Assembly (NCBI GenBank): GCA_900752195.1
Contig: CAADUJ010000016.1
Location: 1-26,456 of the forward strand
Reading direction: 5' to 3'
Source of the DNA: an uncultured Negativicutes bacterium
GTDB lineage: Bacteria; Bacillota; Negativicutes; Veillonellales; Megasphaeraceae
DNA length: 26,456 nt
Part shown: piece by piece, positions 20,465 to 26,456 of the stretch
Position numbering within the stretch: position 1 is the first letter of the stretch
Layout of the letters: every line of letters begins with the position of its first letter
Made by a program: the position numbers and the translations under genes
The notes under the pieces: model-generated
Seen by the model: the letters and a program-made list of their open reading frames with translations, nothing else
Database searches by the model: none
Told to the model about the DNA's origin: nothing

Positions 20465-21598
20465 ATGGCAAATGTAACGTTAGATGACTTATTAGCGAAA
20501 AAAGCAGCTTCTCAGGAGTCGCTTGTAGATGAATCGAAGGAGGTGGCTTCTGTTACGCAGCAGGTGGAAATGCTGACGCAGGAAGAACGTCAGGAAGTCA
20601 ATCGCATTAAAGATGCCATCGATTTGGGTGATTCGGCCTCTATCGTCCAGTATGGAAATCGTGCACAGAAGAATATTGCTGATTTTTCTGATAGTATCCT
20701 CAGCAACGTCCGAAGCCGTGATCTCGATACGGCAGGGGATCTCTTGAAGGATTTGAGCTTGAAAGTACGGGAGTTCTCAGATGACGATAAAGGTGGTTTC
20801 TTATCGAGCTTGCCTATTGTAGGCGCCTTGTTCCGGAAAAAGGATGCCGTCATGGAATCCTTCCATACGTTAGGAGCCCAGGTCGAAAAGATTCAATCCG
20901 GTCTGGAACAGCAGAAAATAGAAATCATGAAGGATATCGTCATGTTCGATGGCCTTTATGATAAGAATCTGGAATATTTTAAGCAACTTCAACTGTTTAT
21001 CCAGGCTGGAGAAGAAAAAATTACAGAACTGCGGACGGTTACGTTGCCACAGCTGGAAGAGCAGGCCAAGGCTTCATCGAATCCCATGGCCGGTCAGGTC
21101 GTAAAAGATTATGAAGAAGCCGTCGTTCGTTTTGAAAAGAAGGTCCATGACCTTAAAATCAGCAAGGTCATTGCCATCCAGACAGCGCCTCAGATCAGGC
21201 TTATCCAAAACAATGATAAAATACTCGTCAGCCGCATTCAGAGTGCCATTTATAATACCATTCCCCTCTGGAAGAACCAACTCGTCCTGGCGCTGGGCTT
21301 GAACCGACAGAAAGATGCCCTCGCTGTGCAGAAGGCTGTCAGTGATTCGACGAATGAATTACTCCAGAAAAATGCGGAAATCTTAAAACAAAATTCCCTT
21401 GAAACGGCACGTGAAAACGAGCGGAGCATCGTCGATGTGGAAACGGTCAAGAAAGTCAATCAGGACTTGATCGCTACGATTGAAGAAACGTTGAAAATCC
21501 AGCAGGAAGGCCGTGCGAAACGGCAAGCGGCCGAACAAGAGCTCGTACAGATTGAAAATCAACTTCGTGAAACATTACTTCGCAATAGCAACCGATAA
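20465..21598 (+). CDS. telA: TelA-family toxic anion resistance protein
   Basis: TelA/KlaA proteins are named after tellurite resistance but their activity is unsettled; envelope or anion stress is usually proposed. The 377-residue cytosolic product is largely helical and follows the family: KGGFLSSLPIVGALFRKKDA, GLEQQKIEIMKDIVMFDGLY, KNLEYFKQLQLFIQAGEEKI and SKVIAIQTAPQIRLIQNNDK, then AIYNTIPLWKNQLVLALGL. I chose the ATG at 20465, eight bases after AAGGAG (20451-20456); a GTG at 20456 lies in that site. It pairs with xpaC upstream, as xpaC-yaaN in Bacillus, and runs 11 bases before a molybdenum hydroxylase gene. No membrane segment is seen. Confidence 0.92.
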   Translation: MANVTLDDLLAKKAASQESLVDESKEVASVTQQVEMLTQEERQEVNRIKDAIDLGDSASIVQYGNRAQKNIADFSDSILSNVRSRDLDTAGDLLKDLSLKVREFSDDDKGGFLSSLPIVGALFRKKDAVMESFHTLGAQVEKIQSGLEQQKIEIMKDIVMFDGLYDKNLEYFKQLQLFIQAGEEKITELRTVTLPQLEEQAKASSNPMAGQVVKDYEEAVVRFEKKVHDLKISKVIAIQTAPQIRLIQNNDKILVSRIQSAIYNTIPLWKNQLVLALGLNRQKDALAVQKAVSDSTNELLQKNAEILKQNSLETARENERSIVDVETVKKVNQDLIATIEETLKIQQEGRAKRQAAEQELVQIENQLRETLLRNSNR

Positions 21599-21609
21599 GG
21601 GAGGTTCCT

Positions 21610-22395
21610 ATGAATATTCGTGAGTATACTAAGCCCCAGACCCTGGAAGAAGCATGGCAGGCCAATCAAAAGAAAACAGCGGTCCTATTTGCGGGCGGTG
21701 GATGGCTGTGCTTACAGCCCAGACGTCCTATTCAGACTGCTATTGATGTATCGGGCGTTCTCGATGATGCCATTGACGAAGGGCCTGATGAAATCTCTAT
21801 TGGCGCGATGGCAACGTTACGTCAGATTGAAACGTCGCCTTTACTCCTTGCGGCAACAGGTGGAGCCATTAAAGAAGCGTTGCGCCACATTGTAGGCGTC
21901 CAGTTCCGCAATAGAGCGACTGTAGGTGGCAGCTTGTGGTCCCGGTTTGGCTTTTCTGATGTGTTGACTCTCTTTTTGGCCCTGCGGGCTGATGTGACGC
22001 TATATAAGGGCGGCCGCATGACCCTGGCTGATTTTGCCCGCAAGGGATATGATACGGATATTCTCGTTTCCCTTCATATACCGAAGGTAACGCGCACGGC
22101 GGCGTATGCTTCACTGCGTCTCAATGCGACAGATTTTCCTATCATCTGCTGTGCGATCGCAAGGGAAGGGAATCAATTGTATTGTGCTGTCGGTGCCCGT
22201 CCGCTGCGGGCCGATGTGCGCATGTACGATGCCAGTGCGCTAGATTCTGCTGAGGCCATAGAACGCCTTTCCCATGAAATAGCCGATTCCTTTAAATATG
22301 ACAGCAATATGCGCAGTTCTGGTCAGTATCGCCATGATATGGCCGTCGTCTTATGCCGGCGCCTGCTCCAGTCTGTAAAGGAGGAAACACGATGA
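21610..22395 (+). CDS. Molybdenum hydroxylase FAD-binding subunit
   Basis: This is the FAD subunit of a xanthine dehydrogenase-family enzyme, passing electrons from the iron-sulfur subunit to an acceptor. The 261-residue product has the pyrophosphate-binding FAGGGWLCLQ (about 29-38), the second FAD motif VGVQFRNRATVGGSLWSRFG followed by FSDVLTLFLAL, and the C-terminal YDSNMRSSGQYRHDMAVVLC typical of CoxM-like subunits. The AGGTD motif is altered to AGGGW, and ATVGGNL to ATVGGSL. GGGAGGTTCCT precedes the ATG, 11 bases behind telA. Its TGA stop overlaps the next ATG (ATGA). Substrate cannot be told from this subunit. Confidence 0.9.
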   Translation: MNIREYTKPQTLEEAWQANQKKTAVLFAGGGWLCLQPRRPIQTAIDVSGVLDDAIDEGPDEISIGAMATLRQIETSPLLLAATGGAIKEALRHIVGVQFRNRATVGGSLWSRFGFSDVLTLFLALRADVTLYKGGRMTLADFARKGYDTDILVSLHIPKVTRTAAYASLRLNATDFPIICCAIAREGNQLYCAVGARPLRADVRMYDASALDSAEAIERLSHEIADSFKYDSNMRSSGQYRHDMAVVLCRRLLQSVKEETR

Positions 22396-22859
22396 ATATA
22401 TCCTATTGGCTCAATGGAAGAAAAGAAGTAGACGTCATCACTCCTGGTATGATGCTCTTCGAGCTCCTCCGTCAGAAGGGCTGTTATAGCGTTAAATGTG
22501 GCTGTCAAACGACAAACTGCGGCCTCTGTACGGTATGGCTCGATGAAAAGCCCGTTTTGTCCTGTGCCATTTTAGCGGCCTCCATCGACGGTGCCCATAT
22601 TACGACCCTCGAAGGCTTGCAGGAAGAAGCGAAAGAGTTTGCCTACTACATGGGACGCGAAGGCAGTGACCAGTGTGGGTATTGTAATCCCGGTTTTGTC
22701 ATGAATGTCCTCGCCATGGTCCGCGAACTGGATCAGCCGACGGAAGAGGACGTGCGCGAATATTTAGTCGGCAATCTTTGCCGCTGTACGGGGTATTCCG
22801 GCCATATGCGGACATTGAAGGCGTATTTGAAGGCTAAAGGAAAGGGAGAGCGATTATGA
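22392..22859 (+). CDS. Molybdenum hydroxylase [2Fe-2S] subunit
   Basis: The subunit carries two [2Fe-2S] clusters between the molybdenum site and FAD. The 155-residue product has the plant-ferredoxin cluster C38-X4-C43-X2-C46-X11-C58 and the second cluster C95-X2-C98-X31-C130-X-C132 in QCGYCNPGF and NLCRCTGY, as in all family members. The ATG at 22392 follows AAAGGAGG and overlaps the previous stop; an upstream open frame is just the end of the FAD gene read in another frame. The next gene starts four bases before its stop (ATGA-type overlap). Length is normal for a separate small subunit. Confidence 0.94.
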   Translation: MNISYWLNGRKEVDVITPGMMLFELLRQKGCYSVKCGCQTTNCGLCTVWLDEKPVLSCAILAASIDGAHITTLEGLQEEAKEFAYYMGREGSDQCGYCNPGFVMNVLAMVRELDQPTEEDVREYLVGNLCRCTGYSGHMRTLKAYLKAKGKGERL

Positions 22860-25144
22860 AATCTATCAATAAGGCCATTATGAAAAAAGATACGCTTCAG
22901 CTCGTGACAGGAAAACCGGCGTATACAGCTGATTTGATGCCGTCAGACTGTCTCATTGTTAAGGCCCTTCGCAGTCCCCATGCCAATGCGATCGTCCGTG
23001 CTGTCCATACAGAACGTGCAAAAAAAGTTCCCGGTATAGAACTGATTGTAACGGCTGATGATGTACCGCAGAAGCGTTTTACCATTGCCGGTCAGACCTA
23101 TCCGGAATTGAGCCCGTATGATCGGCTTATCTTAGATCATCAAATCCGGTATGTCGGTGATCCTGTCGCCCTCGTTGTCGGTCGTGATCGCGATTGTGTA
23201 GATGCGGCACTGCGTCTGATCCGCGTCGAGTATGACGTACAAGAACCGCTTCTCGATTTCCGCAAAGCCAAGGATAATCAGATTATCGTCCATCCTGAAG
23301 ACGATTGGAAAGCCCTCGTCCCGACAGGCGGCGACCCTAAACGCAACTTGGTATCGGAAAATGAAGAAACCTGGGGCGACCTTGATGCGGCTTATGATGA
23401 ATGCGACGTCATCGTAGATGAAACGTATCATACAAAACAGGTCCAGCAATCTATGATGGAAACGTTCCGGGCGTATTCGTATATGGACGAATACAATCGT
23501 CTCGTCATTGTCAGCTCTACACAGGTGCCCTTCCATGTACGGCGTATTGTTTCTAATGCCCTGGGCATACCGAAATCAAAAATACGGGTCATCAAACCGC
23601 GCATTGGCGGCGGTTTTGGTGCCAAGCAGACGGTTGTTATGGAATGTTATCCGGCCCTTATTTCCTACATGACAGGTAAGCGGGTCTACATGGAATACAG
23701 CCGCGAAGAAACGCAGACAGTTTCGTCGCCTCGCCATGAAGCAGATGTACGCGTCCGCATCGGCGCGACAGCAGATGGGATAATCAAGGCGATTTGGGTT
23801 GATTCGTTGTGGAATGGCGGAGCGTACGGCGATCATACACCGACGACGGTCACCTTGTCCGGCCATAAGGCCATTCCCCTTTACAATAAATTGGATGCAT
23901 TCCGCTTCTCCTACACCTGTGTCTATACAAATACAATTGCATCCGGTGCATATCGTGGCTATGGTGCGACGCAAGGCTTGTTTGCCCTGGAATCGGCTGT
24001 CGATGAACTGGCAGCAAAACTCCACATGGATCCCTGTGTACTGCGCATGAAAAATATCGTACGCCAAGGTGATCCCATGCCGGCCTACTTCAATGAAACG
24101 GCATTGAGTTGTACCCTTGACAAATGCCTAGAACGAGTACAGGAGATGATTGGCTGGAACGATAATTACCCGGCAAAAGTTCTTCCTAATGGCAAAATCC
24201 GAGCTGCTGGTATTGCCCTTGCGATGCAGGGATCGAGCATTTCCAATGTCGATGTGGCATCGGTAACAATCAAGGTCAATGACGATGGCTTCTATACCCT
24301 TGCCATCGGGGCTACCGATATGGGCACAGGCTGCGACACTATATTGGCACAGATTGCCGCAGAATGTCTCGATTGTTCTGTCGAGGACATCGTCACCCAC
24401 GGTGTCGATACGGATACGTCACCCTACGACAGCGGCTCTTATGCATCATCGACGACGTACCTTACGGGGATGGCTGTCGTCAAGACGTGTAATACCCTCA
24501 TTGGCAGGATGAAGGCAAAAGCAGCTGCCATGCTGGGGGATGTTACGCCAGAAGAGTTAGAGTTTACCGGTGATGCCATTCGAGATCCTAAGAGTGGCCG
24601 TTCTGTAAGTCGTATCGATTTAGGGAATGCCAATATGATTACCAATGATATCGCCTTGGAAGCGACGGAAAGCCATTATTCTCCTACGTCGCCGCCTCCT
24701 TATATGGCAGGTGCGGCCCTTGTCGACGTCGATCCTGAAACAGGTACGTATGATCTTGTCGATTATGCGGCTGTCGTTGACTGTGGCACGGTCATCAATC
24801 CTGCGTTGGCACGAGTTCAGACGGAAGGTGGATTGGCGCAGGGAATCGGCATGGCCATGATGGAAGACGTACAGCTCGATGAAACAGGGAGAATCAAAAA
24901 TAATTCCTTTATTCAATATCGGATTCCGACACGTCTCGATGTACCGCAGATACGTGTAGAATTTGAACCGAGTTATGAACCGAATGGTCCCTTTGGCGCT
25001 AAATCCATTGGTGAAATTGTCATCAACACGCCGGCGCCGGCTATTGCAAACGCCATTTACCATGCGACGGGACTGCGTTTCCGCAATCTTCCTGTTACAG
25101 CGGAACAGATATACTTTGGGTTGAAGAAAATGCATAAAGGGTGA
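22856..25144 (+). CDS. Molybdenum hydroxylase, molybdopterin-binding catalytic subunit
   Basis: This catalytic subunit hydroxylates an unknown substrate, probably an aromatic heterocycle or aldehyde, using molybdopterin and water. The 762-residue product has the a/b hammerhead start (KDTLQLVTGKPAYTADLMPS), STQVPF with Q223, GGGFGAKQ at 251-258, GAYRGYGATQG at 364-374, DMGTGCDT, VQTEGGLAQGIGMAM and GAKSIGE with the catalytic E720. Compared with bovine xanthine oxidoreductase, Glu802 aligns with Gln258, Arg880 with a non-arginine near S335, and the Gln of the GQG motif with Thr, so xanthine as substrate is doubtful. AGGGAGAG lies before the ATG. No cofactor-maturation gene is in the window, so MoCo insertion genes must be elsewhere. 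Confidence 0.92.
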   Translation: MKSINKAIMKKDTLQLVTGKPAYTADLMPSDCLIVKALRSPHANAIVRAVHTERAKKVPGIELIVTADDVPQKRFTIAGQTYPELSPYDRLILDHQIRYVGDPVALVVGRDRDCVDAALRLIRVEYDVQEPLLDFRKAKDNQIIVHPEDDWKALVPTGGDPKRNLVSENEETWGDLDAAYDECDVIVDETYHTKQVQQSMMETFRAYSYMDEYNRLVIVSSTQVPFHVRRIVSNALGIPKSKIRVIKPRIGGGFGAKQTVVMECYPALISYMTGKRVYMEYSREETQTVSSPRHEADVRVRIGATADGIIKAIWVDSLWNGGAYGDHTPTTVTLSGHKAIPLYNKLDAFRFSYTCVYTNTIASGAYRGYGATQGLFALESAVDELAAKLHMDPCVLRMKNIVRQGDPMPAYFNETALSCTLDKCLERVQEMIGWNDNYPAKVLPNGKIRAAGIALAMQGSSISNVDVASVTIKVNDDGFYTLAIGATDMGTGCDTILAQIAAECLDCSVEDIVTHGVDTDTSPYDSGSYASSTTYLTGMAVVKTCNTLIGRMKAKAAAMLGDVTPEELEFTGDAIRDPKSGRSVSRIDLGNANMITNDIALEATESHYSPTSPPPYMAGAALVDVDPETGTYDLVDYAAVVDCGTVINPALARVQTEGGLAQGIGMAMMEDVQLDETGRIKNNSFIQYRIPTRLDVPQIRVEFEPSYEPNGPFGAKSIGEIVINTPAPAIANAIYHATGLRFRNLPVTAEQIYFGLKKMHKG

Positions 25145-25163
25145 CAGTGGGTATCCCTAATAG

Positions 25164-25211
25164 AAACGGTCCTTGACCATCGATATGGAAACGATGGTCA
25201 AGGACCGTTTT
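25164..25211. terminator. Strong bidirectional terminator after the hydroxylase genes
   Basis: A perfect 19-bp stem pairs 25164-25182 (AAACGGTCCTTGACCATCG) with 25192-25210, followed by TG; the AAA/TTT ends serve both strands. It stands between the convergent molybdenum hydroxylase and pyridoxamine kinase genes and would end both transcripts. Confidence 0.92.
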
Positions 25212-25230
25212 GTATGGAAAAAGATGTCCG

Positions 25231-26070
25231 TTATTCCATGGTAACGAGGTGTTTCAGACAAGGTTCGACTTGTACGCCTTCGCGATAATCTGTACCAGCT
25301 TTATAGGTGTAGTCAATGGCGTAACTCAGGAAGGTGGCTGCCTTTTCCACACCTTTTGCCAGAGGGAGACCTTGGAGAAGGGAACCGGTAAGGACGCTTG
25401 TAAAGAGGTCGCCTGTCCCACATGTACTGAAGGGAATACGATTTATGATGGTTTTGTGAAAATCCTGGGATGCCTTGTCGTAGCTGAGGACCTGAATCGT
25501 ATCTTTCGACGAGGGAACACTGGTAATGACGATTTTTTCAGGTCCCATGGCGGCGAGTTTCTGGCACCGTTCCTTTAATTCAGATTCGGTAGGAATGGTG
25601 CTGCTGTAAGGCGTATCCGTCAGGAGGCATGCTTCTGTATAATTGGGTGTGACAACCGTAGCTGACGCAATGAGTTTTTTCATTTCCGTCACGATATCTG
25701 GCGTAAAGACTGGATACAGCTTGCCATCATCGGCCATGGCAGGGTCGACAACGACAAGGGAATCGTCTTTGGCAAACCGGGAAATAGCATCAAGAACAAT
25801 GCCGATCTGGCCAGCGTTGGCAAGAAACCCACTGTAAATTGCATCGAACGTTAGTCCAAGGTGTTGCCATTTGTCCATGAAACCAGTCATGTTCGGCGTG
25901 AAATCGGAGCATTCAAAATCTCCGTAGGTCAGATTATTACTGAATAAGGCAGTCGGAAAAGGGCAGACCTGAAAGCCCATAGAGGAAATGACCGGTAATG
26001 CTGCCGTCAAGGAACAACGTCCAAAAGAACACATATCGTGAATGGCGAGAACTCGCTGTGTATGATTCAT
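25231..26070 (-). CDS. pdxK: Pyridoxamine kinase
   Basis: The enzyme phosphorylates pyridoxal, pyridoxamine or pyridoxine for vitamin B6 salvage. The 279-residue product is a ribokinase-fold PdxK/PdxY type: RVLAIHDMCSFGRCSLTAAL near the start, VCPFPTALFSNN, DAIYSGFL, VVDPAMADDGKLYP, the nucleotide motif TPNYTEACLL (141-150) and FSTCGTGDLFTSVLTG with the catalytic GTGD at 218-221. A related ThiD activity is possible in principle, but the pattern is that of the pyridoxamine kinase group. The ATG at 26070 follows AGGAGG (CCTCCT at 26081-26086 on the plus strand). It is the last gene before the rrn control region, divergent from it. Confidence 0.9.
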   Translation of the reverse strand: MNHTQRVLAIHDMCSFGRCSLTAALPVISSMGFQVCPFPTALFSNNLTYGDFECSDFTPNMTGFMDKWQHLGLTFDAIYSGFLANAGQIGIVLDAISRFAKDDSLVVVDPAMADDGKLYPVFTPDIVTEMKKLIASATVVTPNYTEACLLTDTPYSSTIPTESELKERCQKLAAMGPEKIVITSVPSSKDTIQVLSYDKASQDFHKTIINRIPFSTCGTGDLFTSVLTGSLLQGLPLAKGVEKAATFLSYAIDYTYKAGTDYREGVQVEPCLKHLVTME

Positions 26071-26102
26071 TTTTCACACACCTCCTAAAAGAATATGCTT
26101 AT

Positions 26103-26131
26103 ATTGTAACGCAATCTGTATTACTTGAAAA
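26103..26131 (-). promoter_or_regulatory. Possible promoter of pdxK
   Basis: On the minus strand TACAAT (26103-26108) lies 17 bases from TTTTCA (26126-26131), a weak -35. The predicted start near 26096 would give a short leader. No better site was found. Confidence 0.35.
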
Positions 26132-26199
26132 GAGAAAATATAATAATATCTATGAAGACAAAATAGAAAAAGAGGATATATCGACCCGAAAACAGGAGA

Positions 26200-26225
26200 A
26201 TTGTAAAAATAATGTAAAAAAATCC
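26200..26225 (+). promoter_or_regulatory. A/T-rich UP-like element before rrn P1
   Basis: The run TTGTAAAAATAATGTAAAAA and following bases lie immediately upstream of the P1 -35, where the alpha C-terminal domain contacts UP elements. The assignment is by composition and position. Confidence 0.5.
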
Positions 26226-26254
26226 TTGACAAGCGAATCATTTTGCATTATTAT
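26226..26254 (+). promoter_or_regulatory. rRNA operon promoter P1
   Basis: TTGACA (26226-26231) and TATTAT (26249-26254) are spaced by 17 bases. The run of A residues upstream and the rrn leader downstream support an rRNA role. Confidence 0.8.
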
Positions 26255-26330
26255 AAATAAGCTGTCACATGCAAACGAATGGTACATACACAACGCAATT
26301 CGTCACTGTGATAGAGATGAAAAAAAGTTC

Positions 26331-26359
26331 TTGACAAACTCTTCTGAGTTTGCTAAGAT
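26331..26359 (+). promoter_or_regulatory. rRNA operon promoter P2
   Basis: TTGACA (26331-26336) and TAAGAT (26354-26359) are spaced by 17 bases, 105 bases after P1. The hexamers match those of the tRNA-Ser promoter at 16449-16477. Confidence 0.85.
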
Positions 26360-26456
26360 ATACAAGTCGTCGCGAGACGGCAGATGACCTTTGAAAACTG
26401 AACAATGCAGCATACGAATGAATGCCAGTAGTGCGAGGTCTTATTCATAAGACCCG
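26360..26456 (+). promoter_or_regulatory. rRNA operon leader with boxA-like sequence (partial)
   Basis: ACCTTTGAAAACTGAACAAT (26387-26406) closely matches the boxA-type antitermination sequence seen before 16S genes in Firmicutes. A perfect hairpin, GGTCTTA-TTCA-TAAGACC (26437-26454), follows. The mature 16S start is not reached; the gene should lie just past the window. Confidence 0.85.
26431..26454 (+). repeat. Hairpin repeat copy 2 (GTGCGAGGTC core)
   Basis: GTGCGAGGTC (26431-26440) followed by TTATTCATAAGACC repeats the layout seen at 16640-16666. Here it is in the rrn leader. See the copy 1 entry for the limits of the comparison. Confidence 0.35.

Noticed and set aside
23576..25135. Minus-strand frames of over 160 codons inside the molybdenum subunit gene
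   Set aside because: They are shadows of codon bias in a long real gene and have no family features.
25998..26387. Open frame of 129 codons running from pdxK into the rrn promoters
   Set aside because: It crosses the antisense of pdxK and both rRNA promoters and has the lysine/asparagine content of A/T-rich noncoding DNA.
1..26456. CRISPR array, insertion sequence or prophage
   Set aside because: No regularly spaced direct repeats, transposase, integrase or phage genes were seen.

Overview
The window looks like a chromosomal segment of a low-to-mid-GC Firmicute of the Negativicutes, most likely a Veillonellales member near Megasphaera. This rests on gene order, the ribosomal protein sequences, strong AGGAGG ribosome binding sites and sigma-A type promoters. 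The genus is an inference, since no database search was possible.

Positions 1-15038 hold the main ribosomal protein locus, read left to right. It opens with the 3' end of tuf and its terminator. A strong promoter and a structured leader follow, then an unbroken S10-spc-alpha series: rpsJ, rplC, rplD, rplW, rplB, rpsS, rplV, rpsC, rplP, rpmC, rpsQ, rplN, rplX, rplE, rpsN, rpsH, rplF, rplR, rpsE, rpmD, rplO, secY, adk, map, infA, rpmJ, rpsM, rpsK, rpoA and rplQ. It closes with a strong terminator. rpsD is not between rpsK and rpoA. S14 is the long zinc-free type, while L36 keeps its zinc ligands. The ecfA/ecfT/truA/rplM/rpsI block that often follows rplQ in Firmicutes is absent.

Positions 15039-19330 are small housekeeping and cofactor genes: a DUF3783 protein, an MTH1-like Nudix hydrolase, a thiamine-binding MTH1187-family protein, tRNA-Ser(GCT), thiM, and on the minus strand a PPC/DUF296 protein and a stand-alone ribB. 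ribB is controlled by an FMN riboswitch with a terminator. A gap of about 390 bases before thiM holds hairpins but no gene.

Positions 19400-25211 carry a tightly packed plus-strand cluster. It has an XpaC-domain protein fused to a C-terminal TM2 domain, a TelA-family protein, and the FAD, [2Fe-2S] and molybdopterin subunits of a molybdenum hydroxylase. The molybdenum subunit keeps the catalytic glutamate but lacks the residues that xanthine oxidoreductase uses to hold purines, so its substrate is open. The link between an XpaC/TelA membrane-stress pair and a molybdoenzyme is the least conventional arrangement here. A 19-bp hairpin terminator separates it from a converging pyridoxamine kinase gene.

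The right end (26200-26456) is the control region of a ribosomal RNA operon: an A/T-rich UP-like element, two tandem promoters and a boxA-like leader. The 16S gene should begin just beyond the window.
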